From contig CAZLDQ010000012.1 in assembly GCA_964558295.1 (NCBI GenBank), positions 1 through 46,794 on the forward strand: a stretch of 46,794 nt of DNA, given 5' to 3'. This document shows, in pieces, positions 1 through 8,313 of this stretch (the first letter of the stretch is position 1; each line of letters opens with the position of its first letter). Under the pieces are notes generated by a model that was given only the letters and a program-made list of their open reading frames with translations, was not told the DNA's origin and did not search any database. Source of the stretch: JBDKTH01 sp964558295 (lineage in GTDB: Bacteria; Planctomycetota; Planctomycetia; Pirellulales; Thermoguttaceae). Position numbers and translations under genes: made by a program.

Positions 1-320
1 CCCTAACGTCCTGTTTTACTTATTCTGCCCAGTCGCGCAACATCATTTCAGCCGCCCCCGGGGATGGGGGGCGGGGATATGTGAGTGACGCCTTGGGATC
101 TGCCAGCCAAGCTTGCCGGTTGCACTCCTTACCTCCTGAACCCCGAACCTGAACCCTGAACCTGAACCCTGAACCCCGCCTTGAAATTCCAACTCCCAAC
201 TCCGAAATCCTACGCGGGTGCCGTCAAATCCCCCTGCATTTTGTCAAGCTTCGCTAGACGGTCATCCGAAACGGAAGAAGGACGTTTCTCCTGACGGCTG
301 GTTTTCTGCTTCCGTGGACC
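1..320. other. Non-coding leader of the window with short repeats
   Basis: No convincing gene is seen here. The stretch holds a GC-rich inverted repeat (CCGCCCCC at 52-59 and GGGGGCGG at 67-74, 7-base loop) without a following T-run. It also holds a run of degenerate hexamer/heptamer repeats at 136-178. The hairpin might be the transcript end of a gene lying left of the window, but this cannot be tested here. No strong promoter for the recombinase gene was recognised. Confidence 0.5.
136..178. repeat. Degenerate short tandem repeat, unit about (C)TGAACC
   Basis: Six or so copies of a TGAACC / CTGAACC / CCGAACC unit follow each other, and a similar doublet (CCAACTC) occurs just after, near 190-203. 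It is non-coding and directly upstream of the recombinase gene. Comparable low-complexity doublets occur near 36120-36140 (AATCCCAAATCCCAAA) in front of fliQ. Confidence 0.6.
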
Positions 321-1262
321 ATGTTCGACTCCCCCCGCAAGCGGCTTCGCACGCAGCCGCTCAAAGCCCGAGGACTGGGTACCGTGTGGCTGGACTCCTT
401 CGTGGAGTATGCGGCCGGCGAGTGCCATCTGGCCGACAACACGGTGGCCGCGTATCGACGGGATTTGCGACGGTTTTTTGAGTGGCTCAATGGGCGGAGC
501 ATTCCGCAGTTGACGATCCGCGAGTTGGCCGACTATACCACCTGGTTGCATCAGCAGAAGCTTAGCCCCGCGACGTTGGCCCGGTACCTGGTCTCGCTAA
601 AAGTCTTCTTTCGCTACCTGCAACTGGAAGGTGTGCTGCACGAGAACCTGGCCGAGCTTCTGGGGAGTCAGAAGCTTTGGGAGCGGATTCCCAAGGTGCT
701 CAGCCCCGAGCAGGTGAATCGATTGCTGGAGAGCCCGAAGATGCGCGATCCCTTCTGGCGTCGCGATCGGGCCCTTTTGGAGTTGCTCTACGCTACCGGT
801 TGTCGAGCAAGCGAGTTGTCGAACTTGAAACTGGAGGACATGCATCTCGACGAGGGCTACTGCATTTGCCGTGGTAAGGGGGACAAGCAGCGGATCGTCC
901 CGTTGGGCGTGCGGGCGATCGAAGCCTTTCGGAGCTACCTGGCCTTGGAGCGGCCCTTGCTCTCCGCCCGGGCGCCGTCGCCGCCTCCCTGGGCGCTGCT
1001 TTCCTATCGGGGGCGACGTTTGCGTCGTGAGCGGATCTGGGAACTATTGACCCGTTATGCCCGGCGTGTCGGTATTCCGCCCGACGTCAGCCCCCACACC
1101 TTGCGTCACAGCTTTGCCACCCATCTACTCTCTGGCGGCGCGGACCTGCGTCAGGTTCAAGAGATGCTTGGCCACGCGAGCATTGCCACCACCCAGATTT
1201 ACACCCACGTCGATGCTGCCCGGCTCAAAGCCGTCCACCGGAAGTTTCATCCCCGGGCGTGA
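321..1262 (+). CDS. xerC: Tyrosine site-specific recombinase, XerC/XerD type
   Basis: At 313 residues this has the usual length of XerC/XerD, which resolve chromosome dimers at dif during division. An N-terminal SAM-like DNA-binding domain (about 20-110) is followed by the catalytic domain (about 125-305). All active-site residues are visible: Arg162 in GCRASEL, Lys186 in GKGDKQR, His259 and Arg262 in HTLRHSF, His285 in LGHAS, and the nucleophile Tyr294 in TQIYTHV. Whether it is XerC or XerD cannot be settled from one sequence; the symbol is provisional. The ATG at 321 is the first in-frame Met and gives a family-like N-terminus, although the upstream ribosome-binding site is weak. An integrase of a mobile element is less likely, since no element ends or attachment site are seen. 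Confidence 0.9.
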   Translation: MFDSPRKRLRTQPLKARGLGTVWLDSFVEYAAGECHLADNTVAAYRRDLRRFFEWLNGRSIPQLTIRELADYTTWLHQQKLSPATLARYLVSLKVFFRYLQLEGVLHENLAELLGSQKLWERIPKVLSPEQVNRLLESPKMRDPFWRRDRALLELLYATGCRASELSNLKLEDMHLDEGYCICRGKGDKQRIVPLGVRAIEAFRSYLALERPLLSARAPSPPPWALLSYRGRRLRRERIWELLTRYARRVGIPPDVSPHTLRHSFATHLLSGGADLRQVQEMLGHASIATTQIYTHVDAARLKAVHRKFHPRA

Positions 1263-1347
1263 GTGGGCGTGGAGAATGGCGAGTGGAGGTACAGACCGTT
1301 CCGACGTTGGTTACGATACGGCCCAATGCGTACGGAGTGGTGCATCC

Positions 1348-1384
1348 AAAAAAAACACCCGGGAGGCTTTGGGCCTCCCGGGTG
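1348..1384 (-). terminator. Rho-independent terminator of the TPR-Tol operon
   Basis: A perfect 12-bp stem (CACCCGGGAGGC at 1356-1367, GCCTCCCGGGTG at 1373-1384) has a five-base loop. On the minus strand it is followed by eight T (A-run at 1348-1355 on the + strand). It lies 25 bases past the stop of the last TolR-like gene and is oriented to end that operon. On the + strand it has no T-run, so it would serve the converging recombinase transcript poorly. Confidence 0.9.
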
Positions 1385-1408
1385 CGGTTCAGTAAGACAC
1401 ATCAATCG

Positions 1409-1900
1409 TCATGATTTTCGGCGTGGAGGAGCAAACTTGATCTTCTCCACCAGCTTCTGGACATAGCCATCTTTGACATAGCCGGAGACGGCGGTGATGG
1501 CTTCGATGACATAGGTGTACTTCAGCTCGTAATCGCAGTCGAGTTCGACTTCCGCGCTGGACCCGCCAGGGCCGGCGCTGTCGCCGACCATATCACGGAT
1601 CTGAGCCCGCAGGGCGGCGAAACGCGTTCCCAGGGAGCGGTTGCCCAACTCGATGCCCATCAGTTTTCCGTCGGGCCCGGCTTTGAGGCGGACTTTGATT
1701 GGCGGCAACTGATCGGGTTCTGGGACGCCTTCGCTGGGTGCAGCCAAGGGCATCTTGATATTGAAGTCGCCTTCCGGGGTCATGATCTTCAAGGTGAGCA
1801 TGAAGAAGATGATCAACTGGAAACAGCAGTCGATCATCGGGGTCATGTCGAAGGAGACTCGATCGGGGAGCCCGGCTTGAGCAGATTTGGATACTTTCAT
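1409..1900 (-). CDS. ExbD/TolR-family energy-transducing membrane protein (second copy)
   Basis: 163 residues. A short cytoplasmic N-terminus is followed by the family signature DMTPMID (18-24) and one transmembrane helix (about 25-41), then a periplasmic domain. Asp24 matches the membrane Asp that carries the proton path in TolR/ExbD/MotB-type stators. Two Cys directly follow this Asp, which is unusual. The start lies two bases from the stop of the preceding TolR-like gene, so the two are probably translationally coupled. In the family, such proteins pair with a TolQ/ExbB subunit, here encoded two genes upstream. The substrate or partner in the envelope is unknown. Confidence 0.88.
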   Translation of the reverse strand: MKVSKSAQAGLPDRVSFDMTPMIDCCFQLIIFFMLTLKIMTPEGDFNIKMPLAAPSEGVPEPDQLPPIKVRLKAGPDGKLMGIELGNRSLGTRFAALRAQIRDMVGDSAGPGGSSAEVELDCDYELKYTYVIEAITAVSGYVKDGYVQKLVEKIKFAPPRRKS

Positions 1901-1902
1901 CG

Positions 1903-2340
1903 TCAGGCCCCCTCATTCTTGGCACGCAAGACGAACTTCTCAAAGCCGGTCATCTGGCAGGCGCGGATGAGTTCCTGGACCTTACCGGTCTGTACGTTTT
2001 GATCGGCGCGGATGATGATCGTGGCGCTGCGGACATTTCCCGAGGCCTTTTGGATGGCCTGTTTTTCCCTAAGAAGAATCTTTTGGACCCCAGCCAAGGG
2101 AATTTCGTCACCCCCGACGAGGACCTTGGAGGTTTTCGTCAATTGAAGCGTGATTGGCTTCGCGACGGGGGAGGGGGCCGGCGTGGCCAACTCGCTGGTA
2201 GGGAGTTGGATCAGTTCGCTCTGCTCATCCTGGCTGAAGTTGAGCGTGAGCATGAAGAAGATCACCAACTGGAAAACGATATCGATCATCGGCGTCATAT
2301 CGCCTTCGGCCGACATCTTATCCGTGCTTCGGTATTTCAT
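1903..2340 (-). CDS. ExbD/TolR-family energy-transducing membrane protein (first copy)
   Basis: 145 residues with the same layout as its neighbour: DMTPMID at 14-20, conserved Asp20, a single membrane helix (about 21-37) and a periplasmic domain with a Pro-rich linker near residues 50-62. It lies between the TolQ-like gene and the second TolR-like gene in one minus-strand operon. The two copies are similar in the membrane part but diverged in the periplasmic part. This suggests a stator with two different TolR-type subunits. The family assignment is firm; the role in the cell is inferred. Confidence 0.88.
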   Translation of the reverse strand: MKYRSTDKMSAEGDMTPMIDIVFQLVIFFMLTLNFSQDEQSELIQLPTSELATPAPSPVAKPITLQLTKTSKVLVGGDEIPLAGVQKILLREKQAIQKASGNVRSATIIIRADQNVQTGKVQELIRACQMTGFEKFVLRAKNEGA

Positions 2341-2374
2341 GCGGCAGTTCCTCGGTTCGAGGACCTCGGTACGG

Positions 2375-3202
2375 TCAGCTCTTCTTGGCGCCGGTGCCGA
2401 CGGTCGAGAAGCGGGTCATCAGGTTTTCGCTGACCACGCCAACTTCCAACAAGAGCCGGGAGAGGCGGTTGCGGACGATGGTGAAGTAGACAATCGAGGG
2501 GATCGCAACGACCAAGCCAAGCACCGTGGTCACCAACGCCGTACCGATACCAACGGCCAAGTCCGACGGCTTTGGGGTGACGGAGCTTTTGGCGATTGTA
2601 TCGAAGGCCTGGACCATCCCGTCGACTGTGCCGAGCAGCCCGAACATCGGGCCGATCTGACCGATGAGGGCCACATAGCCGAGGCGTTGTTCGAGTTTCA
2701 TCGTCTCTTCCTCGCCGACTTCCTGCATGGCGCCGAGCGCCTTGTCATAACCGGCGGAGAGATTGGCCAGACCGGCGGAGAGGACTTGGCCGAGCATCGA
2801 ATCGTCGTTTTTGGCTAGTTCATAGGCTTCCTGGTATTTCTTCTCGTTCAGATGAGCTTCGAAACCTTGGACGAGCCCTGCGGGAAGGATGTTTTCGCGG
2901 CGCACAGCCAGGAGGTTCATCACAAAGAGGGCCACGAGGGTAAAGCTGAGGAAGAGGAAGACCACGACATACTTCGGTCCCAGGGCGTGATAGAGCCACA
3001 TCAGCATGTTTTCGCTTTGCGCTTCGCCGGCATCGTCCCCGCGGCCTTCCTCGGCTGCTTCTTCGGCCTCGGCGTCATCTTGGGCCTGGACGGTCTGGAC
3101 GTCACAGAGGGTGACGGCCGAGAAGGTGCCCAGGAAGAGGGACAAGAACAAGAGAGAAGCCAGGGCCGTCCCAACTCCACCACAGAGAAACCGGCGTCGC
3201 AT
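2375..3202 (-). CDS. MotA/TolQ/ExbB-family proton channel protein with signal peptide
   Basis: 275 residues from the ATG at 3202, chosen because GGAGGT lies seven bases upstream; a GTG at 3214 is also in frame. The protein begins with a cleavable-looking signal sequence (1-40, ending VQA) and a very acidic linker (about 42-65). The TolQ/ExbB core follows, with membrane helices near 77-99, 173-193 and 218-242. The family stretch GPMFGLLGTVDGM (184-196) and the Thr/Gly-rich last helix are present. Classical TolQ/ExbB have no signal peptide, so this longer secreted-type N-terminus is a variant seen in planctomycetes and some other bacteria. It should form the channel with the two TolR-like proteins encoded directly downstream. 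Confidence 0.9.
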   Translation of the reverse strand: MRRRFLCGGVGTALASLLFLSLFLGTFSAVTLCDVQTVQAQDDAEAEEAAEEGRGDDAGEAQSENMLMWLYHALGPKYVVVFLFLSFTLVALFVMNLLAVRRENILPAGLVQGFEAHLNEKKYQEAYELAKNDDSMLGQVLSAGLANLSAGYDKALGAMQEVGEEETMKLEQRLGYVALIGQIGPMFGLLGTVDGMVQAFDTIAKSSVTPKPSDLAVGIGTALVTTVLGLVVAIPSIVYFTIVRNRLSRLLLEVGVVSENLMTRFSTVGTGAKKS

Positions 3203-3346
3203 AACAACCTCCACACTGAACCTTAAAGGACACGATTGATGGTCTTGGAAACTCCAGTCTAATTGAGCTGCCCAGCGGACGTAAGCCGTTTTGGCAGAAA
3301 AAGGGGGAGCCCCCGGGCGACTGGCCTGCCGGGAGATCCTCTCGCA

Positions 3347-4360
3347 TTAATTGGACGCCCGATTATACCGCTCGCTCAGCACTTTGTTGGCTTCCGCGGC
3401 CCGTTCCGGCTTTTGCAGCTCCTCCCACAACTGGGCCAAGTTTTCCAGGGCCTCGATATGGTACTTGGGAATCGTGTAGTAGAGCGTATCGGTGTGAAGG
3501 AAGGCCAAGGCCGCATCCTTCGGACGGCCGGCTTTGCGGTAGGTCACGCCGAGGGTGTTGTACGCCTGGGCTTGAACCTCGGTCTGTTCTGCATCGGTTT
3601 TGGCAATGATCGCTTCGACGAGCTTAATTGCTTCCTCAGTCTTCTTGGCTTCGGCTAGGCAGCGGGCCTTGCCGAGCGTGGCGGTCAACTTCTGGAGGTC
3701 GGCCAGCTCGCCGGTGGCGTTGGTGTCGAGCACATTCTGAAAGGCCTTGGTGGCGGCGTCGATCTTTCCCTCTGCCAGGGCGGCCCAGCCGATCGCTACA
3801 TTGGCTCGCATCTTATAGGCGGGCCAAGGGGCCTTGGCCAGTTCGCCATAGAACTGCTGGGCGGCAGCATACTTGCCGTCGGCCACGACCAAGTCGCCGA
3901 CGATCTCGCAACCCTGGAGAAAATGATAGTTGTTGCTGTAGGAACGCACGAAGGCGACCATCAGCTTGCCGGCGTCGACGATCTTGGTGTTGCTGGCTAG
4001 AGCGATGCGGGCGGCGCAGAAGGCCTTGTAGAACTCGATGTCTTGCTTGATTTCTGCTCGCTCAATGTCGGCGGCGTTGATCTTCTCGAGGGCGGTCAGG
4101 GCGTCTTCGTAGCGGCCGGCGTCGACCGCAGCCCGAGCGGTTTTCATCGCGGCCGGTTCTTCGTCGTAGTAGATCGCCTCGATATCGTTGACCGGGATCT
4201 TCTTCGTCGCGGAACCTTGTTCGAGGGTGACTTCGTAGGCGTTCATTTCGGTGATCCGGCCACTCATCGACGTCGTGGTGGTCTTCACCACGTCCGACGC
4301 CCAGGCTGCCGACGCGATCAGCCACAAGGCCGCCGCAGAGATCAGAGATTGTTTGCGCAT
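3347..4360 (-). CDS. Secreted TPR-repeat protein of the TPR-Tol operon
   Basis: 337 residues. A signal peptide (about 1-21, ending AWA) is followed by a small beta-rich segment (about 30-65; GRITEMNAYEVTLEQG, then DIEAIYYDE) and helical TPR-like repeats to the C-terminus. It is therefore probably periplasmic or at the outer envelope. It lies 15 bases downstream of the large TPR gene and about 140 bases upstream of the TolQ-like gene, on the same strand. No catalytic motif is seen. TPR proteins act as scaffolds, so a role in linking the TolQ/TolR motor to envelope partners is plausible but inferred. Confidence 0.75.
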   Translation of the reverse strand: MRKQSLISAAALWLIASAAWASDVVKTTTTSMSGRITEMNAYEVTLEQGSATKKIPVNDIEAIYYDEEPAAMKTARAAVDAGRYEDALTALEKINAADIERAEIKQDIEFYKAFCAARIALASNTKIVDAGKLMVAFVRSYSNNYHFLQGCEIVGDLVVADGKYAAAQQFYGELAKAPWPAYKMRANVAIGWAALAEGKIDAATKAFQNVLDTNATGELADLQKLTATLGKARCLAEAKKTEEAIKLVEAIIAKTDAEQTEVQAQAYNTLGVTYRKAGRPKDAALAFLHTDTLYYTIPKYHIEALENLAQLWEELQKPERAAEANKVLSERYNRASN

Positions 4361-4375
4361 GGGATTCTCCTCAGG

Positions 4376-6748
4376 TTAGTTGCTCGCAGCTTGGTTGGAG
4401 CTGGTGGTGGGCTTGGACTTGGGGAGCGATTGTTCTTGGGCTTTCAGGCCTTCGGGCTTCTCGCCTCGCATTTTCTGGATAGTCTTCAGGAGATTGTCGT
4501 ATTTGGTGAACCATTCGGGGCCACCCATGGACGGATAGAGGCGGTAGATGATTGTAATGTCCTTTTCCGCTTGGGCGAGGGTGTCTTTCTTTGCCTGGCC
4601 GCTCTGGGAATCGGCCAGCTTGAGTCGGCACTCGGCCAAGTTGAAACGGGCCTCGAAGAACATTTCGTCGTACTTCTTGTTGGTGCCCATGAAGGCCATG
4701 ACCCGTTTTGCGATTCCCCCCCAACCCCAGATGATATAACGGCCCCCTTCGGGAGTGGCGGCCGGGCTGGCAGGGTGGGAGGAGGGCNNNNNNNNNNGGT
4801 AGTAGTCCGGTTTTTCTTTCCCCCAGGCTTGGTAGACCCTTGCGGCTTCCTGTTGGATGTCGAGTCGGTTTTCTTTCTCTTTCAACATCGGCACGAGGAT
4901 CTTCAACGAGTTTTCAAACTTCCCCATTTCCCGCAGACAGACTGCTAGGCGGACTCTGATGGCGGCATCGGTTCCGCGCGGGGCGAAGTTTTCTTCGTCT
5001 TTGATCCGCTTGAGGATTGCCAAGTAGGTCTTGAAGGCCTCAGCGAAATACTGGTTCGCCTCCTCTTCCGCCGACTTTCCGCCGGCTTTGGCTGCGATCC
5101 CCATGCTGTAAAAGGTTTCGGCGACCCAGTAGAGTGAACCGAAGGTGTTACCTTCGGTACGTTCGGCGATCTTTTTGAGGAAAACCTCGAAGCCGCCGGC
5201 GACTTTCTTGGCTTCGTCGTTCTTCCCTTCGTTGCGCAGGCGGGGGAGTGGTTCTTCGAGCTGCTTGCCGAGGCGGATATCGATCTGGGGCAACTTGGTG
5301 CTTCCCTCGGCGTCCTTTCCCACGGATTCTTCCAACGCGGCCATCGTCTGTTCGGCTTTGTCCAACTGCTGGACGCCGACGTAGGCCTGGAGGGCCGTGT
5401 TGTAGAGGGCTTCGGTGAACTGCGGGCGTCCTTCGAGGACCGGGCTCTTGGCCTTCTGGAGGGTGACAGGGCCAATCTTGGGATCTTCCAGGCAGGTGAC
5501 TGCCTTATCGGCTTGTCCTGTGCCCACGTAAATGTTGGCCAAGGAGAGGACGCAGTAGGCCAGGGAGTAGTTGACCGCGGTGCCCGCCTCGACGGACTTC
5601 TTTGCCCGGGCCACTCCCTCTTCCAGGATCGCCTGGGCCTGTTTGACCATCTTGTCGAGTTCTTCTTGCGGTGGTCGAGCATCGCCCTGGATGTTGGCGG
5701 CTTGGGCGTAGGCACGCCAGAGGGCTTCTCCCGTGCGCAATTCGGCCTGGGCACGTTTGGGTGAATCCTTGGGGATCTGTTCCAGGAACTCCATTGCCTT
5801 GGCCACATTGCGGTTGTCGACCGCCGTGTCGATGAGCATTGTCCAGGCTTCTTCCGCTTCGGGGTCGTTCGGCCAACGCGTGGTGACGTACTGGGCCATG
5901 CGGTTGAGGTGCTCGGTTTCCGAGGCAGTGTCTTCCTTGGCTTGGAGAGCCGTGATGAAGAGCTTGCGATAGGCCTTGACGGCGATTTCGGCTCCTTTGC
6001 GCGCGGCAACGTGGGTTGGGTAGCGACGGGCGATGAACTCACCCATCAGGGCGGAGCGTTGGAGATCGTCTGCTTGCCAGTAGAGGAACGCCATGCGGAA
6101 CCGAAGGAGGTTGACCTCGTCCATATTGACGTCTTTGGTCTTCAGGCCGACGGCCAGCCGATAGTATTTGAGGGCCTTGGTCACGGAATCCTTCAGCTGT
6201 TCGAGGATTTTGGCTTGCTCCTGCTTGCTCGTGGCCTTCTCGAGGTTCCCCATGGCGAGGACGACATTTTGCCATTCGAAATCGCCACGTTCTTTGGCCA
6301 GGGGATAGTCGGTCGGCTCGACGTCTTTAAGCGAGACGCCTGTCAGTTCGGCGACCTTGGCTCGGGCTTCACGCTGGAACTCACCGGGAAAGCGGGCGAC
6401 ATGGTCGAAATGCTTCTTGGCCGCTGCCTGCAGCTTGGCAATCTGGGCGTCGCCTTCCTTCAAGGTCTTGGCCTGTGCAAGTGTGGCGAGGGCTGCCAGG
6501 TAGTGTACCTTCAGGCCGTATTCGGTGGATTCATCTTCGGCACGGGCTTCCTTTTCCCACTTCTCCACCAGGGCGATCGCATCCGGATACTTCTTGATCT
6601 TCGTATACAGATCCACCATGTGGCCCAAAGACTGAAGCTTCAAGTTTCGGAAGGCATCGGCCTCGTCAGGGAGGATTAACAGGTCTTTGAAGGCGGCGAG
6701 CGCGTTGTCGTTGTGTCCCAACTCGGCATAGTTCCGGCCTTCCCACAT
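4376..6748 (-). CDS. Large TPR protein, C-terminal part after an in-frame TAG
   Basis: About 790 residues made almost wholly of TPR-like helical repeats (for example HNDNALAAFKDLL near the start and QADKAVTCLED further on). The frame is open back to 6769, where a TAG separates it from the upstream 248-codon part in exactly the same frame; residues DGGHYAR between the TAG and Met at 6748 look like normal coding sequence. There is no good ribosome-binding site before this Met, so the two parts are most simply one gene of about 1046 residues. A ten-N gap (4788-4797) interrupts it. The residues just after the gap (Pro/Ser/Ala-rich, up to about 4737) look unlike the rest and may be poor sequence. 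No enzymatic motif is seen. Confidence 0.65.
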   Translation of the reverse strand: MWEGRNYAELGHNDNALAAFKDLLILPDEADAFRNLKLQSLGHMVDLYTKIKKYPDAIALVEKWEKEARAEDESTEYGLKVHYLAALATLAQAKTLKEGDAQIAKLQAAAKKHFDHVARFPGEFQREARAKVAELTGVSLKDVEPTDYPLAKERGDFEWQNVVLAMGNLEKATSKQEQAKILEQLKDSVTKALKYYRLAVGLKTKDVNMDEVNLLRFRMAFLYWQADDLQRSALMGEFIARRYPTHVAARKGAEIAVKAYRKLFITALQAKEDTASETEHLNRMAQYVTTRWPNDPEAEEAWTMLIDTAVDNRNVAKAMEFLEQIPKDSPKRAQAELRTGEALWRAYAQAANIQGDARPPQEELDKMVKQAQAILEEGVARAKKSVEAGTAVNYSLAYCVLSLANIYVGTGQADKAVTCLEDPKIGPVTLQKAKSPVLEGRPQFTEALYNTALQAYVGVQQLDKAEQTMAALEESVGKDAEGSTKLPQIDIRLGKQLEEPLPRLRNEGKNDEAKKVAGGFEVFLKKIAERTEGNTFGSLYWVAETFYSMGIAAKAGGKSAEEEANQYFAEAFKTYLAILKRIKDEENFAPRGTDAAIRVRLAVCLREMGKFENSLKILVPMLKEKENRLDIQQEAARVYQAWGKEKPDYYXXXXPSSHPASPAATPEGGRYIIWGWGGIAKRVMAFMGTNKKYDEMFFEARFNLAECRLKLADSQSGQAKKDTLAQAEKDITIIYRLYPSMGGPEWFTKYDNLLKTIQKMRGEKPEGLKAQEQSLPKSKPTTSSNQAASN
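4788..4797. other. Assembly gap (10 N) inside the large TPR gene
   Basis: Ten consecutive N. On the coding strand, the bases right after the gap are C-rich and encode an out-of-character Pro/Ser/Ala run before the sequence becomes TPR-like again at GRYIIWGW. The reading frame is kept through the gap as written, but the true length of missing or extra DNA is unknown. Confidence 0.95.
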
Positions 6749-6769
6749 GCGTGCATAATGCCCACCGTC

Positions 6770-7516
6770 CTACTGCCCATACTTGGTGTAGAGCTGGTTG
6801 TACTTTTTCGCTGCACTGTCCAGCGAGTCGGCGTATTCCTTGGCCTTTGGATCATAGGTTTTACCGATTTCGTACATGACCTGGGCGAGGAACAAGCGGG
6901 CCTGGACCAACTCGCGGCGGGCCAAGTCACGGCGTTCGAGATCTGCTTCATCCTTGCGGGGGTCGAGCTTCCGCCCTTCGTACTTCTTGGCCTCTTCGTA
7001 CCAGAACTTCTCCGTCGTTTCGAAGGCTGTTTTGGCCTGTTGGAAGAGGGTTCGGGCTGCTTCGATGAGCCTCTGTTTTTCGTCGGCCGACGTATTAGGC
7101 TTGTTAGCCGTCTCAATTTTGAGTCGGCCCTGTTCGACCATTACGTTGGCGCACTGACTGCCGGCATCTCCAGCAAGGGGGTGTTTGGGGTGTTCTTTGA
7201 CGAATTTCTGAAAGTGATCCCGGGCCTCGTTCAGCGCCGCCTCCCGCTTCTGGGCGGCCCCTGCTGTCTTGGAAAGGCTTAGCAGCGTCACACCGACCTC
7301 GTAGTCGAGCTTCTCCTGCATCTCCTTGGCGCAGAGCGGGCTGGTTTTGAGCTGTTCCAAGTATTCCAGGGCCGTGTCAAAATAGCCCCGCTGTCGCAAC
7401 CGCTCGAGGAAAGCCTCGGATTGCTCGGCCGCTTGAACGGAACTGGTTGCCAGACTCAGACATCCCAATACCAGGCTTATGAACGCCAACACTCGGCCCC
7501 ATGTCGAATGTCTCAT
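6770..7516 (-). CDS. Large secreted TPR protein, N-terminal part ending at an in-frame TAG
   Basis: 248 residues from the ATG at 7516, preferred because AGGAAGGGA lies just upstream and the signal peptide (about 1-30, ending VQA) then starts normally; an ATG at 7546 is also in frame. TPR-like helices follow, with a charged coiled stretch in the middle. It ends at TAG (6770-6772), but the frame stays open past the stop into the 790-residue part. First gene of the minus-strand operon that runs to the TolR-like genes and the terminator at 1348-1384. It may be a nonsense mutation, a sequence error or, less likely, a true separate small protein. Confidence 0.65.
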   Translation of the reverse strand: MRHSTWGRVLAFISLVLGCLSLATSSVQAAEQSEAFLERLRQRGYFDTALEYLEQLKTSPLCAKEMQEKLDYEVGVTLLSLSKTAGAAQKREAALNEARDHFQKFVKEHPKHPLAGDAGSQCANVMVEQGRLKIETANKPNTSADEKQRLIEAARTLFQQAKTAFETTEKFWYEEAKKYEGRKLDPRKDEADLERRDLARRELVQARLFLAQVMYEIGKTYDPKAKEYADSLDSAAKKYNQLYTKYGQ

Positions 7517-7645
7517 CGGTCCCTTCCTCATCTTGGGTTCGGGCATCTCGTGCGGATTTGATGCTGGGTTGTTCGGCGCCGTGCGGAGAGAGTCGCTGGC
7601 TTTTGTGGGTCTGCAAGGAATCGCAGAGCCGACGCTGGCAAGAGG

Positions 7646-7771
7646 TTACGCTCTGAAGAACCAGGTTGCAAAGAAACGCATGCCACTTCTGTCCGTCATT
7701 TCAGCCGCCATGTTACAGGTTAGCCACTCTTCCGGTCGTACGCAAGCACGCGACCCCGTCGTGATTTCCAT
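7646..7771 (-). CDS. Possible 41-residue leader or small protein
   Basis: The only support is a well-placed AGGAG five bases before the ATG at 7771 and its position upstream of, and on the same strand as, the TPR-Tol operon. The predicted peptide starts MEITTGSRAC, ends in Phe-rich FFATWFFRA and resembles nothing I recognise. It could be a leader peptide or chance. Confidence 0.2.
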   Translation of the reverse strand: MEITTGSRACVRPEEWLTCNMAAEMTDRSGMRFFATWFFRA

Positions 7772-8181
7772 ATTTTTCTCCTGACGTGGTTCGGAGCTTG
7801 ACTGACCGTGACAACTTGCCGTCAGATGCCCAGAACGGAGCTTACGCCTACCCCCGCTGCGGTATGGACGAGCGGCGGCCACCTTTTCCAGCAATCCCCA
7901 ATATGCCGAATCGTTCGGTCGTGCCAACAACCGGGAGTTGACCTGACGACTCCGCTGAACGACCGGCTGCAGGGAACCTGGATTGGGCCAAGTCGGATTG
8001 AACAGCGGCAATGAGCCTCGCAATGGTTCGGCCGTTTTCCGCCACGATCGCTGCTGTCTGCAGCGGCAAAGACGCGTTGGTGGAAGTGGGGCACGAATTG
8101 CCCACGTTGGATAGTCTGACTCGATTGGGCACTGCGATGGTCCGGGCGGAGGGGTTCGAACCATTATCGTAGATAGTAGAA

Positions 8182-8226
8182 ACCGTTATGGTTCCGGCAG
8201 AACCCGCTTGCTGCCGGAACAACGGT
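8182..8226. repeat. Strong inverted repeat in the intergenic region
   Basis: GTTCCGGCAG (8191-8200) and CTGCCGGAAC (8211-8220) are perfectly complementary around a ten-base loop. The stem is extended outside by ACCGT (8182-8186) and ACGGT (8222-8226), with small bulges. No T-run follows on either strand, so it is not a typical terminator. It may be a regulatory hairpin or protein-binding site about 90 bases upstream of the promoter at 8314. Confidence 0.6.
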
Positions 8227-8313
8227 CAGACGGTTGGACGAAAACGACTTTGGGGGGCGGCCGTGTGCCCCGGCATAAATTTTCGCTGTTCGCGAGGTTG
8301 AACGACGTTTGGC

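Noticed and set aside
136..178. CRISPR array
   Set aside because: The repeat units are 6-7 bases without spacers, so this is a simple degenerate tandem repeat.
2150..2818. Long + strand frames opposite the TolQ/TolR genes
   Set aside because: They are antisense shadows of clearly recognisable family genes.
8140..8165. tRNA-like T-arm (GGTTCGAACC)
   Set aside because: No acceptor, D or anticodon arms of proper length can be drawn around it and no CCA end follows.
7822..8222. Several overlapping frames of 90-170 codons on the minus strand between 7646 and 8222
   Set aside because: They overlap one another, have basic, low-complexity composition and show no family resemblance; only the 41-codon frame with a ribosome-binding site was kept, at low confidence.
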